Shown here: piece by piece, positions 16,560-24,736 of the stretch
Layout of the letters: every line of letters begins with the position of its first letter
Position numbering within the stretch: the first letter of the stretch is position 1
Origin: an uncultured Rhodobacterales bacterium
Lineage (GTDB): Bacteria; Pseudomonadota; Alphaproteobacteria; Rhodobacterales; Rhodobacteraceae
Assembly: GCA_903845215.1 (NCBI GenBank)
Contig: CAIMWI010000007.1
Location: 1 to 47,779, forward strand
Direction of reading: 5' to 3'
Length of the DNA: 47,779 nucleotides
Position numbers and translations under genes: made by a program
The notes under the pieces: model-generated
Told to the model about the DNA's origin: nothing
The model's database searches: none
What the model saw: only the letters and a program-made list of their open reading frames with translations

Positions 16560-17731
16560 TTGGTCACATCCAACCCATAAAGCCAGTCAAACCGCCCCAA
16601 AACCGCCCTAGGCGCAATCCGCCCGCCCAAGTTAAGCGCAAGATGCGCCAAGGGCCGTGCCACCCCGCCCAGATGATACAGCCGCGCATTGGCATTGGCC
16701 GCCGCCACAATGCGCCCACAGCGCGGCTTGCGCGCCGCCTCATAGGCCGCAAGCCCCGCCGCCAAACTGTCGGTGGACGCCAAAGCCGCGGCCAAAACCC
16801 AAGCATCCTCTAACGCCATACAGGCCCCCTGCGCCAAGAACGGCAAGGTCGGATGCGCCGCATCGCCCAAAATCGCAACCCCGCCCTGCGGCAAAGCGCG
16901 CTGCCAAACCTGCGCCACCTCGTGCCGGAACAGGCCCCAAAGACCCACCTCTTGCACCTGATCCAGCCATCCCCGCACGCGCGGCGAAAAGTTGGCAAAG
17001 GCTGCGCGCAACCCATCCGGATCGCCGCGCAGCGACCAGCTTTCGTCTGCCCAAGCCTGCCGTTCCTCCACCGCGACAATGTTGCGCAAGCTGCCAGCGC
17101 GCAGCGGATAGCTGACCAAATGCCGCCCCGCCCCCATATGCACCTCGGCCACATCCGGCCCGCCGTCACCCGCAATCAAGGCCCGCCACGCCACCTGATG
17201 GGTAAAAAACGGCGCAGATGCCCCGTTCAATGCCGCCCGAGCCAAGGAATGCAGCCCATCCGCCCCAATCAGCAGGCCGCAGTCTTCGGCCCCGCCCGCA
17301 ATCCCAACCACAGGCCGAACCCCGTTCAAAGACACCGCCTCACCCCGCGCCCCCAGCCGCAGCTTTACCCCCGCCCCAACCGCGCCTTGACGCAAAACCT
17401 CGATCAAATCGGCGCGGTGCACAAAATGGTAGCCTTGATCTGGCACCAGTCGCCCCACCTCCAACCGCGTGACGACATTCCCCGTCAGCCCATCACACAG
17501 CGCCACCGCTTGCGCCCGCAGCGCCACAGCCTCCAACGCCGTCCCCAGCCCCAACGCGCGCAGCACCGCCGCTCCGTTGGGCGACACCTGCACACCGGCC
17601 CCGACCTCGGCAATGGCCGCGGCCTGTTCTACCACTGTCACCGCAGCCCCGCGCAGCGCCAAAGCCCGCGCTACGGCCAGCCCCGCAATGCCCGCCCCCA
17701 GCACCGTCACCCGCAGCCCGATCACACTCAC
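16550..17731 (-). CDS. FAD-dependent aromatic-ring-type monooxygenase
   Basis: This is a 393-residue flavoprotein of the p-hydroxybenzoate/salicylate hydroxylase class. It starts with the Rossmann dinucleotide motif VLGAGIAGLAVARALALRG (about residues 9-27). Next come VGAGVQVSPNGAAVLRALGLG and, mid-sequence, LLIGADGLHS. The second FAD motif is GDAAHPTLPFLAQGACMALEDA, about residue 285. Such enzymes hydroxylate aromatic acids using NAD(P)H and oxygen. The actual substrate cannot be named. The start is GTG at 17731, behind AAGGGG. Codon use is very GC-rich. The upstream spacer carries one copy of the recurring GATATTT/ATGAAAGG element. Confidence 0.87.
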   Translation of the reverse strand: MSVIGLRVTVLGAGIAGLAVARALALRGAAVTVVEQAAAIAEVGAGVQVSPNGAAVLRALGLGTALEAVALRAQAVALCDGLTGNVVTRLEVGRLVPDQGYHFVHRADLIEVLRQGAVGAGVKLRLGARGEAVSLNGVRPVVGIAGGAEDCGLLIGADGLHSLARAALNGASAPFFTHQVAWRALIAGDGGPDVAEVHMGAGRHLVSYPLRAGSLRNIVAVEERQAWADESWSLRGDPDGLRAAFANFSPRVRGWLDQVQEVGLWGLFRHEVAQVWQRALPQGGVAILGDAAHPTLPFLAQGACMALEDAWVLAAALASTDSLAAGLAAYEAARKPRCGRIVAAANANARLYHLGGVARPLAHLALNLGGRIAPRAVLGRFDWLYGLDVTKGA

Positions 17732-17770
17732 CCCTTATCCCTTCATCTTGGCGAAAATACTCGCGGGTGG
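17731..17770 (-). repeat. intergenic element copy A (before the monooxygenase gene)
   Basis: Read on the minus strand, CCCGCGAGTATTTT is followed by CGCCAAG and ATGAAGG, matching the family GRTATTT-N8-ATGAAAGG with minor changes. It points toward the monooxygenase gene and lies just upstream of its ribosome-binding site. Confidence 0.6.
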
Positions 17771-17772
17771 GT

Positions 17773-17797
17773 CTGGGAGGGCAGCAGGCCCTCCCAG
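17773..17797 (-). terminator. hairpin downstream of dksA
   Basis: CTGGGAGGGC (17773-17782) pairs perfectly with GCCCTCCCAG (17788-17797) around AGCAG. It lies 89 bases after the dksA stop on the minus strand. No T-run follows directly. It is probably the dksA transcript end. Confidence 0.55.
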
Positions 17798-17885
17798 CGG
17801 GTCCGCCGAGCGCCCCCCGACCCCGTCAAACGCAAACGCCGGACCATAGGGCCCGGCGCGTCCACCCACACGGGGCCTCACAAAC

Positions 17886-18308
17886 TCACTCGTCGCGGTG
17901 CACCTTTTCGCGGCGCTCGTGTTTTTCTTGGCTTTCCAGCGTCATCGTGGCAATCGGGCGCGCGTCCAAACGCTTTAGGCTGATCGGTTCGCCCGACACT
18001 TCACAATAGCCATATTCGCCATTCTCGATCCGGCGCAGCGCCGCATCGATCTTACCCACCAGTTTGCGCTGCCGGTCGCGGGTGCGCAGTTCCAAGGCGC
18101 GGTCGGTTTCTTCCGAGGCGCGGTCGGCAAGGTCAGGCACGGCTCGCGCCGAATCTTGCAAATTGTCGATGGTTTCAGCGCTTTGGTCCAAAAGCTCTTG
18201 CTTCCAGACGATCAGTTTGCGGCGGAAATACTCCAGCTGCAGATCGTTCATGAAAGGCTCGCTTTCGGCCGGGCGGTAATCTTCGGGCAGGAAGATTTCG
18301 GCTTTCAT
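17886..18308 (-). CDS. dksA: RNA polymerase-binding transcription factor DksA, zinc-less form
   Basis: DksA enters the RNA polymerase secondary channel and works with ppGpp in the stringent response. The 140-residue protein has the coiled-coil region (about 25-95). The tip motif DLADRA places Asp62 and Ala64 where E. coli has Asp74 and Ala76. The C-terminal globular motif YGYC-EVSGEPISLKRLDARPIA follows. Only one zinc-finger cysteine remains (Cys102). The other three positions are Ser105, Thr123 and Ser126, so zinc binding is unlikely. I recall this as usual for Rhodobacterales DksA. It is divergent from the MoxR gene. Confidence 0.95.
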   Translation of the reverse strand: MKAEIFLPEDYRPAESEPFMNDLQLEYFRRKLIVWKQELLDQSAETIDNLQDSARAVPDLADRASEETDRALELRTRDRQRKLVGKIDAALRRIENGEYGYCEVSGEPISLKRLDARPIATMTLESQEKHERREKVHRDE

Positions 18309-18486
18309 CTAAGCTCTCCTGTTCAGACGCAGCCAAGGGGGCCTTCCTTGGGCGGCCTTGGAGACTGTCCAAGGTGCGCTTCTGTCGCGGGTTGCTGTAG
18401 CCCAAAGTCGCCGCCTTGTCACTAGGCGTTGCGCGATTCGCACGCCTGCTTTAGGTTGGCTGCAGATCAGGGCGCAGGGGCTTGGA

Positions 18487-19332
18487 ATGACAGTGAAATT
18501 TACCACAACCGCAGCCTATGTCGTGCCCGAGGATTTGGCCCTTGCCGTCAACGCGGCCGTAGCCCTTGGGCGGCCTTTGCTGGTGAAAGGCGAACCGGGC
18601 ACGGGAAAGACCGAATTGGCGCGCCAAGTGGCGGCCAGCTTGGGGATGGAATTGATCGAATGGAACGTCAAATCCACCACCAAAGCCGCGCAAGGCCTGT
18701 ATGAATATGACGCGGTCGCCCGCCTGCGCGATGGCCAGTTGGGCGAGGCGCGGGTGCATGATGTCGCCCAGTACATCCGCCCGGGCAAACTGTGGCAAGC
18801 TTTCACCGCCCCCGCCCGCGTGGTGCTGTTGATCGACGAGATCGACAAGGCCGACATCGAATTTCCCAACGATCTGTTGCAAGAATTGGACCGGATGGAA
18901 TTTCACGTCTACGAAACAGGCCAAACCATCCGCGCCATTCACCGCCCCGTGGTCATCATCACCTCGAACAACGAAAAAGAACTGCCCGACGCCTTTTTGC
19001 GCCGCTGTTTTTTCCACTTCATCCGCTTTCCCTCGCCCGAGGCCCTTGGTGCCATCGTGCGCGTGCATTTCCCCCATCTGAAAGAAGACCTGCTTGCCGC
19101 CGCCCTGACCCAGTTCTTCGAGATTCGCGAAGCACCGGGGGTTAAGAAAAAACCCTCAACCTCTGAGGTGCTGGATTGGCTGAAACTGCTGTTGGCCGAA
19201 GATCTGACCCCCGCCGACCTGCAACGCGATGCCAAGACCAACCTGCCGCGGCTATACGGCGCTTTGCTGAAGAACGAGCAAGACGTGGCGCTGTTTGAAA
19301 AGCTTGCCTTTTTGGCGCGGCGTGACAGGTAG
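18487..19332 (+). CDS. MoxR-family AAA+ ATPase
   Basis: MoxR ATPases act as chaperones that insert cofactors or mature enzyme complexes, usually with a VWA-domain partner. This 281-residue protein has Walker A GEPGTGKT at 35-42, Walker B VVLLIDEIDKAD and sensor-type IITSNNEKELPDAFLRRC. The C-terminal lid includes KKKPSTSEVLDWLKLLL. The start MTVKFTTTAAYVVPEDLA is preceded by CAGGGGCTTGGA. Upstream open codons (43) lack family similarity. It is the first gene of a three-gene cluster with a small membrane protein and a CoxE-like VWA protein. No Cox, Nor or Mox enzyme gene is adjacent, so the client is unknown. Confidence 0.92.
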   Translation: MTVKFTTTAAYVVPEDLALAVNAAVALGRPLLVKGEPGTGKTELARQVAASLGMELIEWNVKSTTKAAQGLYEYDAVARLRDGQLGEARVHDVAQYIRPGKLWQAFTAPARVVLLIDEIDKADIEFPNDLLQELDRMEFHVYETGQTIRAIHRPVVIITSNNEKELPDAFLRRCFFHFIRFPSPEALGAIVRVHFPHLKEDLLAAALTQFFEIREAPGVKKKPSTSEVLDWLKLLLAEDLTPADLQRDAKTNLPRLYGALLKNEQDVALFEKLAFLARRDR

Positions 19333-19395
19333 CTATACACTGGGCCTGCGCCACGTTAAGGCTTCGGCGACACGGGCAGAACAGGGATAGGCGCT

Positions 19396-19563
19396 ATGAT
19401 TTGGCTTCCGGCAATGGTTATCGGCGCAGTTTGGGGCGCAGTACGGGCGCGCAAACGCGGCGGAAACCGCTTGGATTCGGCGCAATATGGCGCGGCCTAT
19501 GCGATTGGCCTAGGGCTTTTGGCGGTGCTGGTTTCCATCGCGATTGACCGGTTGACGCACTAA
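19396..19563 (+). CDS. 55-residue membrane protein between the MoxR and CoxE genes
   Basis: The frame runs from ATG 19396 to TAA 19561-19563. The product has two hydrophobic stretches (about 3-16, IWLPAMVIGAVWGA, and 34-50, AYAIGLGLLAVLVSIAI). A basic linker joins them (RARKRGGNR), consistent with two membrane helices and a cytoplasmic loop. I do not recognise a family. The stop is one base before the CoxE start and the MoxR stop is 63 bases upstream, so it sits inside the cluster and is probably cotranslated. It may anchor the MoxR-VWA pair to the membrane. That is inference. Confidence 0.7.
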   Translation: MIWLPAMVIGAVWGAVRARKRGGNRLDSAQYGAAYAIGLGLLAVLVSIAIDRLTH

Positions 19564-19564
19564 G

Positions 19565-20740
19565 ATGTTCTTGCCCTTCTTCCTGTGCTTGAAAAAGACA
19601 GGGGTGCCGGTCAGTTTGGGCGAATATCTGGCATTCTTGGGCGCGCTGAAAACCGGCCTTGTCACCCATGATGCCACGGGGTTTTACCATCTGGCCCGAT
19701 TGGCCTTGGTGAAAGACGAGCGCTTCTTTGACCGTTTTGACCGTGCTTTTGCTGAAAGTTTTCAGGGGCTTGATACTCTGCCACTGGAAGAGGTGCTGCA
19801 AGCCCTAGACCTGCCAGCCGACTGGCTGGACGATCGTTTGATGCGCCATTTGTCGACGGAAGAGCGTGAGGCTGTTAAATCTTTAGGCGGCTTGCAGGCG
19901 CTGATGGATACCTTGCGCGACCGGCTGGCCGAGCAAAAGGGCCGCCATCAGGGCGGCAATAAATGGGTCGGCACAGGCGGGACCTCGCCCTTTGGCAATT
20001 CTGGCTACAATCCCGAAGGGGTGCGCATCGGCGGGCAAAGCACGCATCACCGTGCTGTCAAGGTCTGGGAAAAGCGCGAGTTTCGCAACCTTGATACCGA
20101 CGCCGAACTGGGGCCACGCAGCCTGAAACTGGCCCTGCGCGCCCTGCGCCAATGGGCGCGCACCGGCGAAAGCCGCTTTGATCTGCCCGCCACCATCGCC
20201 GCCACCGCCCGCCAAGGCTGGCTGGATGTGCAAGAACGCCCCGAACGGTGCAACGCGGTCAAGCTGTTGTTATTCTTAGATGTCGGCGGGTCAATGGACG
20301 GACATGTTCTGGCCACCCAAGCCCTGTTTGCCGCCTGCAAAGCCGAGTTTCGCCAGCTTTCCTTCTTTTACTTCCACAATTGCCTTTATGAAGAGGTCTG
20401 GACAGACAACGCCCGCCGCCTGACCCAGCGCCTGCCCACATGGGACATTTTGCGCCGCTACGGCCCCGACTACCGCGCCATCTTTGTCGGCGATGCCGCG
20501 ATGAGCCCTTATGAGATCGACAGCCCCGGCGGTTCGGTCGAACACTGGAACCCCGAACCCGGCAAGACATGGCTGACCCGCGCCACCCAGCACTGGCCGC
20601 GCCATTTGTGGATCAATCCGGTAGACGAACGGCAATGGGCCTATGCCCGCTCCACCCAGATGATATCCCACCTGTTTGACGGGCAGATAGTGCCGCTGAC
20701 CTTGGCGGGCTTGGCAAAGGGCATCAAGACCCTGCGCTAG
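19565..20740 (+). CDS. VWA-domain CoxE-like protein, MoxR partner
   Basis: This 391-residue protein has the CoxE layout. An N-terminal helical region starts FLPFFLCLKKTGVPVSLGEYLAFL. A Gly-rich linker follows (GNKWVGTGGTSPFGNSGYNPEG, a standard feature of these proteins). The C-terminal VWA domain has MIDAS-like LLFLDVGGSMDGH (Asp239, Gly241, Ser243; the first MIDAS serine is Gly). CoxE proteins work with MoxR ATPases in enzyme maturation such as CO dehydrogenase. The ATG is one base after the stop of the 55-residue membrane protein gene. The last 17 codon bases overlap the convergent PIN gene. Confidence 0.9.
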   Translation: MFLPFFLCLKKTGVPVSLGEYLAFLGALKTGLVTHDATGFYHLARLALVKDERFFDRFDRAFAESFQGLDTLPLEEVLQALDLPADWLDDRLMRHLSTEEREAVKSLGGLQALMDTLRDRLAEQKGRHQGGNKWVGTGGTSPFGNSGYNPEGVRIGGQSTHHRAVKVWEKREFRNLDTDAELGPRSLKLALRALRQWARTGESRFDLPATIAATARQGWLDVQERPERCNAVKLLLFLDVGGSMDGHVLATQALFAACKAEFRQLSFFYFHNCLYEEVWTDNARRLTQRLPTWDILRRYGPDYRAIFVGDAAMSPYEIDSPGGSVEHWNPEPGKTWLTRATQHWPRHLWINPVDERQWAYARSTQMISHLFDGQIVPLTLAGLAKGIKTLR

Positions 20741-21290
20741 GGCCTGCGGCCCCTTCCAGCGCCTTGCCTAACCGCCACAACTGCGCGCGTTTCAGAAAGG
20801 CCCGCATGGCCAGTGGTTTACCCGCCATTTCTTCCGCGCGGCGGTGCACATCGGCCACCACGGCCCCCACCTCGGACGGGTGGCGCGACCACATCTCCCA
20901 CAAGAACCCATCCGGATCGCGCCGCTCGATCCCCTCATCCGCCAGAACGGGACGGGGGAAATCGACGGCGTTAAAGGTCACAATCGCATCAGCATGACCG
21001 GCAATCGCTACGGCGAGAACGTGAATATCGTTAGGGTCCGGCAAGGCCAGACGTGCTTCGATATTGGGTTGGGCTTGCACGCTGGCACGGGGAAAGGCCG
21101 CTTTAGCAAGGGCGGCATCGCCCTCGGCCATTGCCTGCGCCACGGGGCCAAGTTTGGCCGTGGCCAGCACCCATTCGCGCAAGATCCGGTCTGACCATTG
21201 CGGTTCATACAGCCCCCGTGCTGCCACACCTAACAAAAGTGCGCGCAGCACGGGGGGATAGAGCACGCAAGCATCCAGAACGGCGCGCAT
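20724..21290 (-). CDS. PIN-domain ribonuclease, VapC50-like
   Basis: PIN domains are metal-dependent RNases, and VapC members are toxins. In this 188-residue protein the acidic positions are visible: Asp6 (VLDACVLYPP), Glu39 (REWV), Asp85/Asp88 (LPDPNDIHVLA), Asp101 and Asp110 (VTFNAVDF). The C-terminal helical segment (FLWEMWSRHPSEVGAVVADV, then AFLKRAQLWRLGKAL) resembles the extra C-terminal domain of VapC50-type proteins. ATG 21290 shares a base with the stop of the methyltransferase gene (TGATG). A GTG one codon earlier is possible. No antitoxin gene lies next to it, so it may be an orphan or part of a housekeeping operon. Confidence 0.82.
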   Translation of the reverse strand: MRAVLDACVLYPPVLRALLLGVAARGLYEPQWSDRILREWVLATAKLGPVAQAMAEGDAALAKAAFPRASVQAQPNIEARLALPDPNDIHVLAVAIAGHADAIVTFNAVDFPRPVLADEGIERRDPDGFLWEMWSRHPSEVGAVVADVHRRAEEMAGKPLAMRAFLKRAQLWRLGKALEGAAGPSAGS

Positions 21291-22537
21291 CACTCCAGCC
21301 GGAAAAACAGCGACTTAAGGTAGGCACTTTCGGCCAGCACCGGCATCATCGGATGATCCGGCCCCGCAAAGCCGGTATAAATCAACTGACCCTTGCGCCC
21401 GCCCCGCCCGATGCCGCGCGCGCAAGCGTTGCGAAAAGCTGTCAGATCAGCGGCATGGCTGCAAGAACACAAGACCAGATAGCCGCCCTGCGTCACCAAC
21501 CCCGCCGCCAGTTTCGCCACGCGCTCGTAAGCGCGCAAACCCGCTTCCAATGCGTTCTTGTTGGGCGCAAAGGCGGGTGGGTCGCAGACGACCATATCAA
21601 ACCGCGCACCTTCAGCAGCCAAAGCCTCCAGCACATCAAAGGCATCACCCTGCCGTGTGGCAAAATTGGCAAAGCCCGAAGCCTCGGCCCCTTTGGCCGC
21701 CAACGCCAAAGCGGGGGCCGAAGCATCCACCGCCAAAGCCCTGTCTGCCCCGCCCGCCAAAGCCGCCAAAGCAAATCCGCCCACATGAGAGAACACATCC
21801 AACACCTTGGAACCTTTGGCCAATCTTTTGGCAAAGGCATGGTTTGGGCGTTGGTCAAAGAACAGGCCGGTTTTTTGCCCACCCTCTAGATCGGCAAAAT
21901 AGGTGGCCCCGTTCATTGGCACGGCGATGGGGCCAGACAAGGCCCCCGCCATAATCACGTTTTCGTCCTTTAACCCCTCAAGCGCCCGCGCGCGGCCCGT
22001 GCCATTCTTGATCACCACTGAAACGCCCGTGACGTGCTGCAAGGCAGCGCTGAGGGCGTCGATATGCGCCTCGGCCCAAGCAGCGTTGGGTTGGATGACA
22101 GCGGCATCGCCGAAGCGGTCGATGATGACACCGGGCAATCCGTCAGCCTCGGCATGGATCAGGCGGTAATGCGGTGTGTCGTGCAGGCGTTCACGCAGCG
22201 CCAAGGCAGTGGTCAAGCGGGCCGCAAACCACGCCTGATCAATCTGCGCCAAAGGGTCGCGGTCCAGCATGCGGGCGATGATTTTGGATTTGGTGTTGAC
22301 GGTGACAAGCCCGATCTCGCGGCGCTCGCCGTCTTCCAGCACGGCCAAGGCCCCGGGGGCAAGGGCCGCGGTGCGCCGGTCGGTTACCAATTCGTCGGCA
22401 TAAACCCAGGGAAAGCCCAAGCGCACGGCGCGGGCTTCGGCCTTGGGGCGCAAGCGCACCACGGGGCGGGAATGGGCACGGCCGGTCGGGGCCGGGGCGA
22501 AGGCGGGCTCGTCATCGAGATGGGGTTGATCGCTCAT
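21290..22537 (-). CDS. class I SAM-dependent rRNA methyltransferase, RlmI-like
   Basis: RlmI-type enzymes methylate C5 of a cytosine in 23S rRNA. The 415-residue protein has an N-terminal PUA domain (LRPKAEARAVRLGFPWVYADEL, then GALAVLEDGERREIGLVTVN). A central EEHEE-like region follows (HYRLIHAEADGLPGVIIDRFGD). The Rossmann SAM domain has GLFFDQRPN, VLDVFSHVGGFALAALAGG and VVCDPPAFAPNK. The late segment LVLCSCSHAADL is also typical. Some YccW/RlmI relatives modify other sites, so the exact base is inferred. The first 25 residues are a low-complexity extension. It is cotranscribed with the PIN gene and divergent from edd. Confidence 0.9.
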   Translation of the reverse strand: MSDQPHLDDEPAFAPAPTGRAHSRPVVRLRPKAEARAVRLGFPWVYADELVTDRRTAALAPGALAVLEDGERREIGLVTVNTKSKIIARMLDRDPLAQIDQAWFAARLTTALALRERLHDTPHYRLIHAEADGLPGVIIDRFGDAAVIQPNAAWAEAHIDALSAALQHVTGVSVVIKNGTGRARALEGLKDENVIMAGALSGPIAVPMNGATYFADLEGGQKTGLFFDQRPNHAFAKRLAKGSKVLDVFSHVGGFALAALAGGADRALAVDASAPALALAAKGAEASGFANFATRQGDAFDVLEALAAEGARFDMVVCDPPAFAPNKNALEAGLRAYERVAKLAAGLVTQGGYLVLCSCSHAADLTAFRNACARGIGRGGRKGQLIYTGFAGPDHPMMPVLAESAYLKSLFFRLE

Positions 22538-22619
22538 GCAGCCCGTTTAACCCCATCGGTGCCCTTTCGAAAGGCCCCGATTTGCGGTATCAGAACTCGC
22601 GTCTAAGCAATTAGCTGTT

Positions 22620-22631
22620 GTTAGCGCTAAC
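22620..22631. promoter_or_regulatory. LacI-type operator candidate upstream of edd
   Basis: GTTAGC-GCTAAC is a perfect 12-bp palindrome with a central CG, the form bound by LacI/GalR-family repressors of sugar and sugar-acid genes. It lies 42 bases before the edd start, where a repressor would block RNA polymerase. AGCT occurs symmetrically on both flanks (22613 and 22633). The regulator gene is not in the window. Confidence 0.6.
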
Positions 22632-22673
22632 GAGCTTTGCTAATCCACGCCCAAGCTTTCTGTCGAGGTTCCC

Positions 22674-24479
22674 ATGGCCCTGCACCCCACCATCGCCCGC
22701 GTCACCGACCGGATCCGCGCAAGATCGGCCGCCGCGCGGGGGCTGTATCTTGACAGGATCGGCCAAGCCGTCAGCAAAGGGCCAGTGCGCGGCCATCTGG
22801 CCTGCGGCAATCAGGCCCATGCCTATGCGGCGATGGGACAAGACAAAGACGCGCTTGCCGCAGCACAGGCCCCCAATATCGGCGTGGTGACGGCTTATAA
22901 CGACATGCTGTCCGCCCACCAACCCTATGAACATTACCCCAACCTGATCCGCACCGCCGCCCGCCGCGTTGGGGCCACGGCCCAAGTGGCCGGCGGCGTG
23001 CCCGCCATGTGTGACGGTGTCACCCAAGGCCAACCGGGGATGGAGATGTCGCTGTTTTCGCGCGATGTCATCGCTATGGCAGCGGGGATTGCCCTGTCGC
23101 ACAACACCTTTGATGCGGCGCTGTATTTGGGGGTCTGCGATAAAATCGTGCCCGGCCTGATCATCGCCGCCGCCACCTTTGGCCATATTCCGGCTGTCTT
23201 TGTGCCCGCAGGCCCGATGACCTCTGGCCTGCCCAACGAAGAAAAATCCCGCGTGCGCAATGCCTTTGCCAATGGCGAAGTGGGTCGCGATGCCCTGATG
23301 GCGGCCGAGATGGCCTCGTACCACGGCATTGGCACTTGCACCTTTTACGGCACCGCCAATACCAATCAGATGCTGATGGAATTCATGGGCCTGCACCTGC
23401 CCGGATCGTCCTTTGTCAATCCCGGCACCCCCTTGCGCGATGCGCTGACGGCGGCGGCGGTGGAACGCGCTGCCGCGATCACCGCGCTGGGAAATGACTT
23501 TCGCCCCGCAGGCGACATCCTTGACGAGCGCGCCTATGTGAACGGCATCGTCGGGCTGATGGCCACGGGCGGGTCGACCAACCTGATCTTGCACCTGCCC
23601 GCCATGGCCCGCGCCTCGGGCGTTTTGCTGGATCTGGCCGATTTCGACGAGATCTCGCAATCCGTGCCCCTGATGGCCAAGGTTTACCCCAACGGCATGG
23701 CCGACGTGAACGCCTTTCACGCGGCGGGCGGCTTGGGTCTGCTGATGCGCGAACTGATGGATGCAGGCTTGCTGCATGCCGATGCCAAAACCGTGATGGG
23801 CGACAGCTTGGCCGCCTACCGAACCGAACCCAAACTTGCCGAAGGCCGCCTGACATGGGTTGCAGGGGCCAAGGAAACGCTGAACGATAAAATCGTGCGC
23901 CCCGTCGCCGCCCCCTTCGCTGCGACCGGCGGCTTAAAGCAGTTGTCGGGCAACTTGGGTCGCGGCGTGATCAAGGTTTCCGCCGTGGCCCCCGAACGCC
24001 ATGTGATCGAGGCACCCGTGCGGGTGTTTCACGACCAAAACGCCGTGAAAGCGGCGTTTAAGGCAGGCGAATTCATCTCTGACACCATCGTCGTCGTGCG
24101 CTTCCAAGGCCCGCAAGCCAACGGGATGCCCGAACTGCACTCGCTGACCCCCACGCTGTCGATCCTGCAAGAGCGCGGCCTGAAAGTGGCGCTGGTGACC
24201 GACGGGCGCATGTCTGGCGCCTCGGGCAAAGTGCCCGCCGCGATCCATGTCTCACCCGAGGCAGCTGCGGGCGGCCCCATCGCCAAGCTGCGCGACGGCG
24301 ATGTGGTGCGACTGGATGCCGTGGCAGGCACGCTGAGTGTGCTGAACGCCGATTTCGACCAGCGCCCGCTGGCCACAGCCGACCTATCCGCCAACGCTTG
24401 GGGCCTTGGCCGTGAACTCTTCGCCGCCTTTCGCGCCCAAGTGGGCCCTTCGACCGAAGGGGCCTCGAGCCTTTACTGA
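22674..24479 (+). CDS. edd: phosphogluconate dehydratase
   Basis: Edd dehydrates 6-phosphogluconate to 2-keto-3-deoxy-6-phosphogluconate (KDPG), the first specific step of the Entner-Doudoroff pathway. At 601 residues it belongs to the IlvD/Edd family. It has [20 protein letters not shown] and [11 protein letters not shown] with Fe-S cysteines. [20 protein letters not shown] and the C-terminal [23 protein letters not shown] complete the family pattern. The start [14 protein letters not shown] follows GTCGAGG. It is paired with eda 257 bases downstream. Control by a LacI-type repressor is suggested by the palindrome at 22620-22631. Confidence 0.97.
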   Translation: MALHPTIARVTDRIRARSAAARGLYLDRIGQAVSKGPVRGHLACGNQAHAYAAMGQDKDALAAAQAPNIGVVTAYNDMLSAHQPYEHYPNLIRTAARRVGATAQVAGGVPAMCDGVTQGQPGMEMSLFSRDVIAMAAGIALSHNTFDAALYLGVCDKIVPGLIIAAATFGHIPAVFVPAGPMTSGLPNEEKSRVRNAFANGEVGRDALMAAEMASYHGIGTCTFYGTANTNQMLMEFMGLHLPGSSFVNPGTPLRDALTAAAVERAAAITALGNDFRPAGDILDERAYVNGIVGLMATGGSTNLILHLPAMARASGVLLDLADFDEISQSVPLMAKVYPNGMADVNAFHAAGGLGLLMRELMDAGLLHADAKTVMGDSLAAYRTEPKLAEGRLTWVAGAKETLNDKIVRPVAAPFAATGGLKQLSGNLGRGVIKVSAVAPERHVIEAPVRVFHDQNAVKAAFKAGEFISDTIVVVRFQGPQANGMPELHSLTPTLSILQERGLKVALVTDGRMSGASGKVPAAIHVSPEAAAGGPIAKLRDGDVVRLDAVAGTLSVLNADFDQRPLATADLSANAWGLGRELFAAFRAQVGPSTEGASSLY

Positions 24480-24498
24480 CACGTCAAAGAAAAAAAGT

Positions 24499-24539
24499 GC
24501 CTCCGGCGGGGATATTTTAACACATATGAAAGGATAAGG
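24499..24539 (+). repeat. intergenic element copy B (edd-eda spacer, left arm)
   Basis: GCCTCCGGCGGGGATATTT is followed by 8 bases and ATGAAAGG, then ATAAGG. It is the forward arm of a 41-nt inverted repeat whose other arm is at 24653-24693 (37 of 41 positions match). Confidence 0.8.
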
Positions 24540-24652
24540 TTGGAAGATAAAGGTGCGGTACAGGCGGGGACGCCGATGACCGTCACATGTGAAAGGCCCC
24601 CTGCTGCCCCCGGTTTCCGGCCCGTGGCGGGGGGTCCGATCCTCCCCCTCTT

Positions 24653-24693
24653 CCTTGCCCTTTCATATGTGTCCAAATATCCCCGCCGGAGGC
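24653..24693 (-). repeat. intergenic element copy C (edd-eda spacer, right arm)
   Basis: On the minus strand this reads GCCTCCGGCGGGGATATTT, 8 bases, ATGAAAGG, GCAAGG. It mirrors copy B across 113 bases. A third partial match (CACATGTGAAAGG) lies between them near 24584-24596. Confidence 0.8.
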
Positions 24694-24736
24694 TCCTGTC
24701 CTCTCCACCAGCGCCCAAGGGCGAAAGGAAATCGCC

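Noticed and set aside
16853..17983. 376-codon plus-strand frame across the monooxygenase and dksA 3' region
   Set aside because: It is Pro, Arg, Gln and His rich, antisense to an FAD enzyme with two clear FAD motifs.
22611..23777. 388-codon open frame antisense to edd
   Set aside because: It is a shadow of edd, which has all family motifs. It also covers the edd operator.
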